DNA of 64,000 nucleotides, taken from the NCBI RefSeq assembly GCF_000341355.1, contig NC_020300.1:248001-312000 (forward strand). Reading direction: 5' to 3'. Both the position numbers and the translations under genes were made by a program. Shown here piece after piece: positions 1-10,008 of this stretch. Within the stretch, counting starts at the first letter, position 1, and each line of letters starts with the position of its first letter. The stretch comes from Bartonella australis AUST/NH1 (GTDB taxonomy: Bacteria; Pseudomonadota; Alphaproteobacteria; Rhizobiales; Rhizobiaceae). The notes below the pieces were generated by a model. The model saw only the letters and a program-made list of their open reading frames with translations, had not been told where the DNA came from and did not search any database.

Positions 1-305
1 CTATTTTATAAGGACTGGTGCTACCCCATGCTTGCTTTTTGCTATGGGGCATTAATAAAACTCTAACAAAAAGCGACGATGCAAAAGCGCCGTTCTATAT
101 CAAGCTTGTTGGCAGGTAAGGTAGGCTTATTGAAAATGCCTTCGTCGCGACAACACGTCCGCCGGAATTTTTCCGCAACCACCACTGCGCCCCAAACGAT
201 AGTAGAAGAGAATTGGGGCGATTTGTTTTATTTTTACGACGCAACCACGGAACAATTGCAAAAATATTCTCTCTGTGCCCCGTGAATGAAATTAAAGCTA
301 TCAGT
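1..305. other. Left edge, no gene recognised
   Basis: No convincing gene is seen. A short hairpin (CCCCAT at 24-29 with ATGGGG at 44-49) lies near the edge and could be the terminator of a gene outside the window, but it has no clear T-run. The stretch at 79-285 is open in one frame but has no ribosome-binding site and no recognisable similarity. Confidence 0.4.
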
Positions 306-719
306 TTACTTTTTTTTGGCTAATAGGTCTCTGATCTCTGCTAAAAGTTGTTCTTCAAGAGACATTGCCTTTGGTTTTTTTTCTGCCTCTTGCGTCCGGC
401 GCAATTTATTCATTCCCTTGACAAATAAGAAAAGAATCCAAGAAATAATGAGAAAATTGATGAATAATGTTATGAAATGCCCATAGCTTATGGTAGCTCC
501 AGCTTCTTTAGCTGCGGTCAGGGTGGCCTTTTTTTCGCCAGCGAGTTGAAGGAACATATTAGAAAAGTCGATACCGCCTGTGACGAGGCCGATAATCGGC
601 ATAAAAATGTCATTGACAATTGAATTAACTAAGCTAGTGAAGGCACCCCCTATAATCACACCGATGGCTAAATCAATCATATTTCCTTTTAAGGCAAATT
701 CTTTAAATTCTTTAAGCAT
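306..719 (-). CDS. mscL: Large-conductance mechanosensitive channel MscL
   Basis: Inner-membrane homopentameric channel that opens under membrane tension and releases solutes during hypo-osmotic shock. The 137-aa product is the usual MscL length. It has the amphipathic N-terminus, the TM1 pore helix starting [16 protein letters not shown] (about residues 12-27), a periplasmic loop, TM2 at about 75-100 and a charged C-terminal bundle ending [16 protein letters not shown]. It stands alone and divergent from pyrD, with a long gap between. Family assignment is secure. Confidence 0.96.
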   Translation of the reverse strand: MLKEFKEFALKGNMIDLAIGVIIGGAFTSLVNSIVNDIFMPIIGLVTGGIDFSNMFLQLAGEKKATLTAAKEAGATISYGHFITLFINFLIISWILFLFVKGMNKLRRTQEAEKKPKAMSLEEQLLAEIRDLLAKKK

Positions 720-1266
720 TGTATTTTCCCGTTTATGTATGGAGTATATGATAGCCCACTTACCGCTTTTGATAAAAAAAGAAAGGGTGGTCTTTATTTT
801 TTCGCCGTTTTATATCGCAGCTATTATTAATATTCAACGGCATCAGACTGTATAAAAAGTTTCTACGTTAGTACCCTATTTAGTTGCGGCGATAATTCAT
901 AAAGCCCAGCTTAACGGAAGGATTTTTGAATTCAGGAATTGTGATTATTAAAGTGGCGAGATATTTCGGACTTATAAATTTATGTCAGAGACCTTATGAC
1001 GAGATGGCGAAAAGACGGTATATTTTATTGGTAAATTTACCAAATTTTCGATATTTGGGTGACGGCTAGAAAATATCTTCAAGAAAATAAAGAACTTTAT
1101 TTAACTAATATTATAAACACAAGCTTGATTCAGTGTTAATTGCGGGATTTTTTATAGTGTGCGGTGTAGTTTCAATTGTATTATATGCCACTTTAGCATG
1201 AATTTTTGATGTTTAAGAGCTTCAATAATATGGGAAGAGTAATATTGATTTTTTGGAGAAAGCTGT
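720..1266. other. Gene-free gap between mscL and pyrD
   Basis: About 550 bp of AT-rich sequence between divergent genes. It should hold both promoters. I see no RNA gene, repeat or recognisable pseudogene here. Confidence 0.5.
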
Positions 1267-2358
1267 ATGAGTTTCTTTCGTTGTATTGGCCGTCCCGCTT
1301 TATTTATGTTGGATCCAGAGCGTGCACACTATCTGGCAATCGCTGGGTTAAAAAGTGGATTAAACGGCTGCCAGAAGATCATTGATAAGCGTTTGCGTGT
1401 AACGGTTGCAGGTCTCGAATTTGAAAATTTCGTCGGCCTTGCTGCAGGTTTTGATAAGAACGCAGAGGTTATAGATGCTGTTCTGTGTCTAGGATTTGCT
1501 TTTACTGAGATTGGCACAGTTACGCCAAAACCACAAATTGGAAATCCTAAGCCACGGCTATTTCGTCTAATAAAAGACGAAGCAATTATTAATAGAATGG
1601 GCTTTAATAATGATGGGCACCAAGTTGTTTACGAGAGGATTGGCACGCGCCGACGGGCAGGTATTGTAGGAGTCAATATCGGTGCCAATAAGGATACAGT
1701 CAATAAGATTGACGATTATACTGCTGGTATCGCTCGTTTTTACGATGTTGCTGATTATTTCACGGTTAACATTTCTTCACCTAATACACCAGGTTTACGC
1801 GATTTACAGGCGCGCGATAATTTACGCCTCCTAATGAGCGCAATTTCACAAGCGCGTCGTGAACAAAAGAAAAAGTATGGAGCTCTTGTTCCAATTTTTT
1901 TAAAGATCGCACCCGATTTAACAGAGCAGGAATTAGACGATATAGCTGAAGAAATGAAGCTTTCTGATTTTGATGGCGTGATTGTTTGTAATACTACTCT
2001 TTCACGTCAAGATCTCAAGAGTAGCACATTGATTCGTGAGGAAGGGGGATTATCAGGACGTCCATTATTTAAGCTTTCCACCATTGTACTTGCAAAAATG
2101 CGTCATAAATTAGGGAAAGATATCGCGATCATCGGTGTTGGTGGTGTGCGGGATGCGCAAACAGCTTTAGAAAAAATAAAAGCTGGTGCAGATTTGGTGC
2201 AGTTGTATAGTGGGATGGTCTATGAGGGGCCAGATCTCGCTGTGACCATTATGAAGGGGGTTTTACAGCTTATGGAGAAAGACGGCGTCGGCACCATACA
2301 AGATTATCGTGATTATAATGTCGAATATTGGGCAAAACACGCTCTTCCTTCGCAATAA
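1267..2358 (+). CDS. pyrD: Dihydroorotate dehydrogenase (quinone), class 2
   Basis: FMN enzyme of pyrimidine synthesis that oxidises dihydroorotate to orotate with membrane quinone as acceptor. The 363-aa length and N-terminal membrane-association helix ([20 protein letters not shown]) mark class 2. Family motifs seen are [22 protein letters not shown] (holding the catalytic Ser of class 2), [19 protein letters not shown] and [13 protein letters not shown]. The ATG at 1267 follows GGAGAAAGCTGT, a good ribosome-binding site. It reads alone toward tRNA-His. Confidence 0.97.
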   Translation: MSFFRCIGRPALFMLDPERAHYLAIAGLKSGLNGCQKIIDKRLRVTVAGLEFENFVGLAAGFDKNAEVIDAVLCLGFAFTEIGTVTPKPQIGNPKPRLFRLIKDEAIINRMGFNNDGHQVVYERIGTRRRAGIVGVNIGANKDTVNKIDDYTAGIARFYDVADYFTVNISSPNTPGLRDLQARDNLRLLMSAISQARREQKKKYGALVPIFLKIAPDLTEQELDDIAEEMKLSDFDGVIVCNTTLSRQDLKSSTLIREEGGLSGRPLFKLSTIVLAKMRHKLGKDIAIIGVGGVRDAQTALEKIKAGADLVQLYSGMVYEGPDLAVTIMKGVLQLMEKDGVGTIQDYRDYNVEYWAKHALPSQ

Positions 2359-2461
2359 AGCCGTTGTTTCTCAACAAAAAACACAGGATTTTTTTTAAGG
2401 GGCTTGCAAACTCTTCTGATCTTCCTTATGTCACACAAGCAGAGGATAAATAGTTTATCAT

Positions 2462-2538
2462 GCGGTTGTAGCTCAGCTGGTTAGAGCGCTGGTTTGTGGC
2501 ACCAGAGGTCGTAGGTTCAAATCCCACCAACCGTACCA
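2462..2538 (+). tRNA. tRNA-His (GTG)
   Basis: Cloverleaf with acceptor GCGGTTG/CAACCGT, D-arm GCTC/GAGC and anticodon stem CTGGT/ACCAG with loop TTGTGGC (anticodon GTG). CCA is encoded. The base before G1 is T, so G-1 is not encoded, and position 73 is A; this is the atypical tRNA-His of alphaproteobacteria. The T-stem GTAGG/CCCAC has a central A-C mismatch. Confidence 0.96.
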
Positions 2539-2687
2539 TTTTTCGTGACATTCGACACGGTTAGCGGTTCATAGAGATTGTAGAGCGTGTTTTGTCTTGA
2601 TGAAGGTTGCGGTGTCCTTTAGAATCGGCGGTATTTATACATAAAAGGATACCATAACGTGGGCCCGATCATGTTTAAGTAATAGTT
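2539..2687. other. Leader between tRNA-His and the puuAB-like pair
   Basis: About 150 bp with no coding potential. It should carry the tRNA terminator and the promoter of the downstream pair. No strong hairpin was identified. Confidence 0.4.
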
Positions 2688-4109
2688 GTGGCTGTAAGAA
2701 ATAGTGAGCGAATGAAACACTGTGAGCCGGTTGCCGGTTTTTTGAAAAATTTGCGTGGTGTGAAAAATTGGGAGCAAGCTTCGCGGTGGCTTGCATCTCG
2801 GGATGCAGAGGATATCGAATGCATTACGCCTGATCAGGCAGGCGTGGCGCGTGGCAAGATGATGCTTTCTAAGAAATTTACATCAGGTACGTCGCTGGCA
2901 TTACCTTCAGCAGTCTTTATAGCGACGATTTCGGGAGATTATCCCGAAGATGGTAATGGCTTCGAATATCCGAAAACGGATGGTGATTTACGTCTTGAGC
3001 CTGATCTTTCTACATTGAGCATTGTACCATGGGAAGACGCCCCTACAGCGCAGGTGATTTGTGATCTGATATATCAAAATGGGCAGGCTGTTGATTATAC
3101 GCCGCGTAATGTTTTGCGTACAGTAGTAGATTTTTATACTCAAATGGGGTTGAGACCAGTCGTTGCACCAGAAATCGAGTTTTATTTAGTGCAAAAAAAT
3201 CCTGACCCTGATTATCCTTTAATGTCTCCAGTTGGTCGTTCTGGGCGCTCAATTGGCGGTGGGCAAGGCTATTCGATTGCTGGTGTAAACGAGTTTGATG
3301 AGCTGATTGATGATATTTATCATTTTTCGGAAGCGCAGGGATTAGAAATTGATACCCTTATTCATGAAGAGGGGGCAGGTCAGTTTGAAATTAATTTACG
3401 TCACGGCGACCCCATCGAGTTAGCTGACCAAGTTTTTATGTTTAAACGGACCATCCGCGAGGCAGCGCTTAAACACGATATGTACGCAACTTTTATGGCT
3501 AAGCCTATTCAGGGGCAACCAGGATCTGCTATGCATATCCATCAATCCGTCGTCAATCAGAAAACTGGTGCTAATATTTTTACGGAGAAGGACGGGGGGG
3601 AAAGTATGTGCTTTCGCCACTTTATCGGCGGGTTGCAGAGGCATATGGCCGGGGCGCTTGTTATGCTTGCTCCTTATGTTAATTCTTACCGGCGCCTCAT
3701 GCCTTGTGCCTCGGCGCCTGTTAATTTGCGGTGGGGATATGATAATCGCACTACAGCGTTTCGCGTGCCACGTTCTGTTCCACAGGGGCGGCGTGTTGAG
3801 AATAGGCTACCTTCGTCAGATGCTAATCCTTATTTAGCGCTTGCAGCTTCCCTGGCTTGTGGTTTAATTGGTCTGCAGCAAAAAATTGAGCCGGATAAGC
3901 CGGCAACAAAGACCGTGAACGCCGATAATATCGAACTCCCACGCGGGTTGATTGAAGCTGTCACTTTGTTTGAGCAAGATAAAGCATTACGCGCCATTCT
4001 AGGTGATGCATTCGTGAGCACTTATGCCGCTATTAAAAGGCAAGAATTTGAAACTTTTATGGAAGTGATTAGCCCGTGGGAGCGTGAATACCTCTTGCTG
4101 AACGTTTAA
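2688..4109 (+). CDS. Glutamine synthetase family protein, gamma-glutamylputrescine synthetase-like
   Basis: Cytoplasmic ATP-dependent ligase of the type III/PuuA-like branch, likely joining glutamate to an amine such as putrescine. GS fold motifs seen: EIEFYL (Mg/glutamate site), GQFEINLRHGDP, SAMHIHQS, PVNLRWGYDNRTTAFRVPRS and NPYLALAASLACGL. The start is uncertain: GTG 2688 (473 aa) or ATG 2712 (465 aa); neither has a strong ribosome-binding site. It is followed after 11 nt by an amine-oxidase-like gene, the PuuA-PuuB arrangement of polyamine use. The exact substrate is inferred from that pairing. Confidence 0.85.
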   Translation: MAVRNSERMKHCEPVAGFLKNLRGVKNWEQASRWLASRDAEDIECITPDQAGVARGKMMLSKKFTSGTSLALPSAVFIATISGDYPEDGNGFEYPKTDGDLRLEPDLSTLSIVPWEDAPTAQVICDLIYQNGQAVDYTPRNVLRTVVDFYTQMGLRPVVAPEIEFYLVQKNPDPDYPLMSPVGRSGRSIGGGQGYSIAGVNEFDELIDDIYHFSEAQGLEIDTLIHEEGAGQFEINLRHGDPIELADQVFMFKRTIREAALKHDMYATFMAKPIQGQPGSAMHIHQSVVNQKTGANIFTEKDGGESMCFRHFIGGLQRHMAGALVMLAPYVNSYRRLMPCASAPVNLRWGYDNRTTAFRVPRSVPQGRRVENRLPSSDANPYLALAASLACGLIGLQQKIEPDKPATKTVNADNIELPRGLIEAVTLFEQDKALRAILGDAFVSTYAAIKRQEFETFMEVISPWEREYLLLNV

Positions 4110-4120
4110 ATATTGTCACT

Positions 4121-5404
4121 ATGATTGATTATAATCCAATTTCTCCGGGAGTTTCTTGGTATGAAGACACTCTAACAGGGCGTCCTTCTTATCCGTTTTT
4201 TAACGAACAAACGCAGTGCGATGTAGTTATTATTGGAGGCGGTTTCACAGGGCTTTCGGCTGCTTATCATTTAGCCGAAGTCGGAATGAATGTTGTTTTA
4301 TTAGAGGCTTCACGTTTTGGTGATGGTGCTTCGGGGCGCAATGGTGGCCAATTGGGAACAGGCCAACGACGATGGGTGGAAGCATTGGAGAAAAAGTACG
4401 GTTTTGAGCGGAGTAAAGCTCTATTTGATTTAGCTGAAGAAGCGAAAAGAGATGTTTTATCTTATTGTTCTACACCTGATTGTAATATAGACTTTATGCC
4501 GGGACAGCTCTCAGTTATCCATAAAAAACGTGAAATGGCAGCTTATCAACAGCATGTTGAAATCATGCAGCGTTATGGTTATCACGGTCTTTCTTATATG
4601 GACAAAGCTGAAATAACAGAACGACTTGGTTCTTCTTTTTACCACGGCGGTATTTATGATGCAGAAACTGGCCATATCAATCCCTTAAAGCTGATTGTTT
4701 GGTTAGCAAAAAAAGCAGAAAAAGCTGGCGCTAAACTTTATGAAAAGGCACAAGTAACGGCAGTAAAGCGTGAGAATGGCCGGTGCATGGTGGTAACAGC
4801 GAAAGGCGATATAGCGGCCGAGAATGTTCTATTGGCGACGAATGGATATAATCTTGGGCTCCAGCGTTTTGTCAAAAAAAATATTATTCCTATTCGCTCT
4901 TACATCGGAGCTACTGCGCCATTGCCGAAGGATAGTTCTATTCTTCCTGGAGGGGAAGCAGTGGATGATTCCCGGTTTATGGTTCGTTATTTTCGAAAGA
5001 GCATTGATAATTGTTTGCTATTTGGCGGAGTAGAAAGTTACGATAATCGGCATCCGGTTAATTTGGATGCGCGTATACGACAACAGATCGTTGAAATTTA
5101 TCCTCACTTACGGTCCATAAATTTGACTCATAGTTGGGGTGCAACGGTGGCGATCACAGTTGAACGCATGCCCTATGTTCGCCAATTAACATCAGGCATC
5201 ACTTATTGTGGTGGATATTCGGGACACGGGGTTATGCTTGCTCCCTTTATGGGGAAATTATACGCTGAATGGCTATCTGGGAGACGCGAGCGTTTTAAAT
5301 ATTTTCAGGATTTAAAGATTTCACCTTTTCCAGGTGGAAAAATTTTACGTTATCCGCTTGTATTTTTAGCGATGAGTTGGTTTTCTTTTATGGATCGCTT
5401 ATAA
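4121..5404 (+). CDS. FAD-dependent oxidoreductase, gamma-glutamylputrescine oxidase-like
   Basis: DAO-family flavoprotein (427 aa) that would oxidise the gamma-glutamylated amine made by the upstream ligase. The dinucleotide fold VVIIGGGFTGLSAAYHLAE is at about residues 30-48 and is followed by GDGASGRNGGQLGTG, typical of PuuB/OrdL enzymes. FAD-contact sequence GGYSGHGVMLAPFMGK is near the C-terminus. It lies 11 nt after the synthetase and is almost certainly co-transcribed. Glycine oxidase-like activity is a less likely alternative. Confidence 0.85.
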   Translation: MIDYNPISPGVSWYEDTLTGRPSYPFFNEQTQCDVVIIGGGFTGLSAAYHLAEVGMNVVLLEASRFGDGASGRNGGQLGTGQRRWVEALEKKYGFERSKALFDLAEEAKRDVLSYCSTPDCNIDFMPGQLSVIHKKREMAAYQQHVEIMQRYGYHGLSYMDKAEITERLGSSFYHGGIYDAETGHINPLKLIVWLAKKAEKAGAKLYEKAQVTAVKRENGRCMVVTAKGDIAAENVLLATNGYNLGLQRFVKKNIIPIRSYIGATAPLPKDSSILPGGEAVDDSRFMVRYFRKSIDNCLLFGGVESYDNRHPVNLDARIRQQIVEIYPHLRSINLTHSWGATVAITVERMPYVRQLTSGITYCGGYSGHGVMLAPFMGKLYAEWLSGRRERFKYFQDLKISPFPGGKILRYPLVFLAMSWFSFMDRL

Positions 5405-6130
5405 TTGGTTATCGTTTTAAATAAAGAAAGTCAGTATTTCTCCAGTGTTTATTTACTTAACAGTGAGAATTTTAAATAGCCAGCTTTGAGCGGATATACG
5501 CGAAATAGCTCAGTGTAAAGCAACAAAAGTATTTGGCGCCGTTTAAATTTCGAAGCGCCTTTTACTTTAGCGTTGCAATTTGGCTTATCGAACTACAGTG
5601 GAATTTAGCATATTTATCCCCTTTTGTATTTAATAATAAGAGGAATAGGAGAGGCTTTTAAAGCGCCAGTACCAAACGGCGAAAAGTTTATCATTGTGGT
5701 TTATTATCAAGAGCTAAAAATGAATAAATTGTCGTGAATTAAAAATAATTAAGCTATTTTAGAAGGTCATAAATAAAAAGCTGCATTAGATAGGTGGTTA
5801 TGTTTTAAGTGTATCAGGCTCAATTTTTATCATATTCGGCGTAATATAAGGGGTTTAGGAGGCTTTGTTACGCGATTGCGGGGCAGTAATATTGTATTTG
5901 GTGGCTATACATACAAATAGCCTAGCCATGATGGTGGCGCCTAGAAACATTTAATGTGTGAACGGTCGGCGCGATTTGGCTTTTTAAATAGCAAATCTGG
6001 CAGCAATATACTGTTTTTGCAGCATTTTCGTTGATGAATTGTGCTAATAAAAGAGCGTCTACCATAGCAGCACGGCTGAAGCTAAAAATTCTGGCAATTT
6101 ACGTAAATATTATGAAAGCGCTGAAAATTC
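5405..6130. other. Gene-free gap between two convergent genes
   Basis: About 725 bp with stops in all frames. I could not recognise any remnant. Such long gaps recur in this window and, where readable (45490-47097, 7327-8700), hold decayed genes, so a fully eroded gene is possible. Confidence 0.4.
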
Positions 6131-7030
6131 TTAGAATTTTGGGATGGGCAGTTTATGAGCTCGAGCAGCGGCTTTGAGTGTGTTGACCATGAGCATAGCA
6201 ATAGTCATGGGGCCAACGCCTCCTGGTACAGGAGTTATAGCGGCGGCTTTTTCTTTAATTTGTTCAAAATCAACGTCACCAACGATACGGGTTTTTTCTG
6301 TATTTTTTTCCGATGTCGCAATTCGGTTAATGCCGACGTCTATGATGACAGCACCATTTTTGACCCAGTTTTTTTTGATCATTTGCGGACGGCCGACAGC
6401 CGCTACCAAAATATCGGCGCTGCGGCATACTTCTTCAATGTCGCGGGTATGACTATGAGCGATTGTTACGGTGGCATTGGCCGCCGTTAATAGTGCTGCC
6501 ATAGGTCGGCCGACAATATTAGAGCGTCCGACGACAACAGCATCAAGGCCTGATAAATTTCGCCCGCATTGTTTTTCTATCATCATCATAGCGCCAGCTG
6601 GTGTGCAGGGAACAATTGCATCCTCAAGCGCATTCGCTGCCAATTTTCCCATATTAATATAATGAAAACCATCAACATCTTTCTGAACCGCGATAGCTTG
6701 CGTTATTTTGTTTGTATCAATGTGAGCAGGGAGGGGGAGTTGCACTAAAATGCCGTGAATTTTGGGATCAGAATTTAATATTTCGATGAGCTGGAGCAGT
6801 TCTTTTTCTCGCGTTTCTTTAGAAAGCGTATGTTTGATCGAAAGAAATCCGCATTCTTCAGCTTTTTTACTCTTAGATGAAACATAGATTTGACTTGCGG
6901 GATCATCCCCAACAATAATAACAGCGATGCCAGGTTGTATTTTATGGTTGTTGCGAAGTTTCTTTGTTTCAACTTTAATTTTAGTGATAATATCTTCAGC
7001 AAGCTTTTTTCCATCAATAACATTGCTCAT
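6131..7030 (-). CDS. folD: Bifunctional methylene-THF dehydrogenase/methenyl-THF cyclohydrolase
   Basis: Cytoplasmic one-carbon enzyme interconverting 5,10-methylene-THF, 5,10-methenyl-THF and 10-formyl-THF with NADP. The 299-aa product has the catalytic [14 protein letters not shown] (Tyr and Lys), VQLPLPAH, the [13 protein letters not shown] nucleotide-binding loop, IDVGINR and [15 protein letters not shown]. Monocistronic. Confidence 0.97.
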   Translation of the reverse strand: MSNVIDGKKLAEDIITKIKVETKKLRNNHKIQPGIAVIIVGDDPASQIYVSSKSKKAEECGFLSIKHTLSKETREKELLQLIEILNSDPKIHGILVQLPLPAHIDTNKITQAIAVQKDVDGFHYINMGKLAANALEDAIVPCTPAGAMMMIEKQCGRNLSGLDAVVVGRSNIVGRPMAALLTAANATVTIAHSHTRDIEEVCRSADILVAAVGRPQMIKKNWVKNGAVIIDVGINRIATSEKNTEKTRIVGDVDFEQIKEKAAAITPVPGGVGPMTIAMLMVNTLKAAARAHKLPIPKF

Positions 7031-7326
7031 GAGGGAGATCCTTTCGATAGGGCTGTTTGGACTTTTTGTAGAACATTTATTAATAATAAGATAGAATTTT
7101 ATAAAAACATTTAGGTCATAACAGGAAAAGTAGTTATATTGTTTTTATCTATTTTTAGCTTTTGTGAAGTATTTAAAATATTTATTTTGCAAATAATCCT
7201 TCATATTATTGTTCCAATATAGTTTTTATAAGAGTAATCGAGCTATGAAATGGCTCAAGTGGCTTTAAAGTTATATAATTTGGCTTGAGTCTAAGCTGTT
7301 ATAAGGATGGGAGCATAGAGAAAATT
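7031..7326. other. Gap upstream of folD
   Basis: About 300 bp, AT-rich, upstream of folD (minus) and of the decayed AsmA-like gene (plus). It presumably holds the folD promoter. No other element recognised. Confidence 0.4.
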
Positions 7327-8700
7327 GTGCCTGTCAGTAGAATAAAATTTTCGAGCAAAATTTTTATTACAATCTTTTTTTTATTCGGGGTCGTTGTCAT
7401 CATTTGACTTTATGTTGTACCAACGAGCATAATTCATGCTCGTTTAGCACAAGATCTGAAGTCATAGACCACGGCTATAATGCGCAATTATTTAATCCTA
7501 CATAGTTAACTTTTTTTCCTATTCGAAAGTATTCTTTTCAGGAGTTATGTTAAAACCAGGAATTGATGATGGTGCGCCTTTGATGAAAGCAGAATCGACG
7601 AAAGGCGATCTTTTTTTAGGTGATCTCCTCGGTGGGTGTATTTCCTTTTTGGAGACACGGATTATACGTCCACAATTTGTTACGGAAAAACTTATTGAGA
7701 CAGTGGCCAGTTTTTTAACACAATTTCTCGATCGCGAGGTGCATTGGGATTAGCAATAGCTAATGTTCGTGAAGTCGTAAAACATAGCTCTGATAAAATA
7801 AATCAGATACAATATTTTAAATCAATCTCTTAGCGTATTGCGATTGAAAATAGCGTATTGGTCTATAGTAATGGTATTTTTAATATAACAAAAGATAACG
7901 GGGCTAAATGCAGCTGTAAATTGTCTAGAATCAGTACAGACAGCGCATTTTAGCGTAAATGCTCGTTGGCACGGAAAGCTGATGGAATTATCGATCAGCG
8001 CTGATCAAGCTTTGTTGTTTTGGTCAGGGGGGGAGAAGCCCACGTGAGGAGAATTTTAGTTCTTCATGTGGCAGCATAACATTTATAGGGCGGGCGCGAT
8101 TACCCGAATATTACATTTTGGGTAGAAAGATATCAAATATATTCTTTTGGTTGGAGCCAGATATTGGCTTGGATCAATAGCAATCAATGTTTAAGCATGG
8201 ATTAGAAATGCCTATTATGCGGGATTTTCATTTTTTAACGCGATAAAAAATTATGCAAATGGACGCTATTACCTTCATAAATAGGTACAAAAAGAGGTGC
8301 GTGAAGCTCGGGAATTTATTTTACAAAACCACGTTCCTGTTGTGGTCGATTCTTCAGAGGTTGATAATCTGGATTTTAACGTATTTGGAAGTTGATATTT
8401 TTTTAATTAAGGGAGAAGATAAGTGTTCTGATATAGTAGCTTTAACCGCTTAGATATTGAAGCGAGATTTTCAAATGGTGCAGTGATTGCAACAGAGATA
8501 CTGATGCATAAAGTAGTTTGGGGTCTTTTCATCTAACGGGGGTAGCGAATTTTGGCACTGAAAACAAAAAATAAGCGGGCATTTCAGGTACACCCGCGAA
8601 AATAATCATCCGGAAACTGTATATCGAGGTATCCAGCGTCTTGCCGCTAGCCTCACGCAGTCGCTCGTTTTTTCGCTCAATTTCACGGGGGACTCTTAGT
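7327..8700 (+). pseudogene. Decayed AsmA-like outer-membrane-assembly gene
   Basis: Fragments in several frames look like one eroded gene. At 7327 a GTG opens a signal-anchor (KIFITIFFLFGVVVII), interrupted by TGA, then PTSIIHARLAQDL, like the start of AsmA-family proteins. At about 7930-8035 the fragment HFSVNARWHGKLMELSISAD then ALLFWSGGE resembles the AsmA beta-sandwich repeat. Around 8450 SFNRLDIEARFSNGAVIATE resembles the AsmA C-terminal region. An open piece at 7547-7753 (68 aa) lies within. Stops and shifts are many. The family call is tentative; the decay is clear. Confidence 0.45.
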
Positions 8701-8819
8701 GATTTTTTTTCAAAAATTTACAAAAGCCGAATTTTTTCTTTCGTCATTGACGGTCATTAGTAGGGGAGCACCGAAAAATATTGTAGTTGCACAAAATTTT
8801 AAAATGTGCCGAGAGGCAT

Positions 8820-8963
8820 CTACTGAAGTTGGGCGGAGATTCCATAGCCGTCTTTTGGGAGTGCGCTTTTTCCATCAGCTCCAACTGAACCAATTCCCAC
8901 CGTTATTAGAACGAAGGCCAAAATCGCGGAGACAGTAATGATTGTAGCTTTTTTTGCAGACAT
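8820..8963 (-). CDS. Small single-span membrane protein, unknown function
   Basis: A 47-aa product starting MSAKKATIITVSAILAFVLI: one hydrophobic helix (about residues 6-28) and a short polar tail ending GYGISAQLQ. The start is chosen because GAGAGGAAAAC directly precedes the ATG, an unusually good ribosome-binding site for this region. It is divergent from rsmE. Function unknown; it could be a chance open frame, but start signal and membrane helix together favour a real gene. Confidence 0.5.
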   Translation of the reverse strand: MSAKKATIITVSAILAFVLITVGIGSVGADGKSALPKDGYGISAQLQ

Positions 8964-9194
8964 GTTTTCCTCTCTAATTACAGCGAGCCGTTGAATATAA
9001 TGTCGGGTGCTATTCAGTTTCATATTTTTATTAAGCAAAATCATTTAACATTACTATTGGTTGCACTTGTTACCTAATAAAGGTAAAAAAACTTTATTGT
9101 TCTTTACACAATCAGCTTTATGAGCTTTCTTTTTTGATTGCGCTTTTTGCTTCACCGTCTTGACGATAGCGATTGGCTCTGGCACACTTTTCCG

Positions 9195-9938
9195 ATGCGT
9201 GCAAGTTATAAATTTCAAAGATTATTTACCCAGCAGCCACTTGCTTTAAATAAAGAAATAAGGATAGAGGGCCCACAAGCTTTTTATCTTACGCGTGTTT
9301 TGCGCATGAAAGAAGGGGGTAAAATTTTGCTTTTTAACGGGCAAGATGGAGAGTGGTCCGCTAATCTTGAGGTTATTAAGAAAAAATTTTTAGTTGTTAA
9401 GCCTACTCGTCAAGAGAGGCCGCAAATAGCGCGTTCAGATCTTATTTATTGCTTTGCTCCACTTAAACACGCACGTTTAGATTACGTGGTACAAAAGGCC
9501 GTAGAAATGGGAGCATCTGTCTTGCAGCCGGTTATAACGCATTATACGCAAATTACCCAAGTTAACACAGCGCGTATAGAGGCCAATATCATCGAAGCCG
9601 CCGAACAATGTGGCATTTTGGCTTTACCAGAGTGCGCGCCTGCTTTATCATTGGAAGCGCTTTTAGCAAATTGGGATAAGACGCGCATTCTGTTTTTTTG
9701 TGACGAGTCATACGGATCGTGCAATCCGTTACCTCTTCTAAAAAAGCATAAGAATTTTCGCCCGGGCGTTTTGATTGGGCCAGAAGGTGGGTTCAGTGAA
9801 GAAGAGCGAATCTTTTTAAAAAAGCATCCATTTGTAATTTCTATGTCATTAGGACCACGTATTTTACGGGCTGATACCGCAGCTGTTGCAGCACTAGCTG
9901 TTATTAATGCTACTGTAGGGGATTGGTCGATTGATTAA
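9195..9938 (+). CDS. rsmE: 16S rRNA (uracil(1498)-N3)-methyltransferase
   Basis: SPOUT-family SAM-dependent methyltransferase acting on U1498 of 16S rRNA in the 30S subunit. 247 aa from the ATG at 9195; an upstream in-frame TTG (9138) exists, but the product then begins 19 residues earlier than the usual MRASYKFQRLF start. PUA-like N-terminus (FYLTRVLRMKEGG, LFNGQDGEW) is followed by the knotted SAM site with VLIGPEGGFSEEE (about 192-204) and LGPRILRADTAAVAAL. It precedes gshA by 70 nt. Confidence 0.95.
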   Translation: MRASYKFQRLFTQQPLALNKEIRIEGPQAFYLTRVLRMKEGGKILLFNGQDGEWSANLEVIKKKFLVVKPTRQERPQIARSDLIYCFAPLKHARLDYVVQKAVEMGASVLQPVITHYTQITQVNTARIEANIIEAAEQCGILALPECAPALSLEALLANWDKTRILFFCDESYGSCNPLPLLKKHKNFRPGVLIGPEGGFSEEERIFLKKHPFVISMSLGPRILRADTAAVAALAVINATVGDWSID

Positions 9939-10008
9939 CGAATTTATAATAACCATTTAATGTGATTCATGCAAAATGACGGGACTAATGGCAGGATGAA
10001 AATAAATT

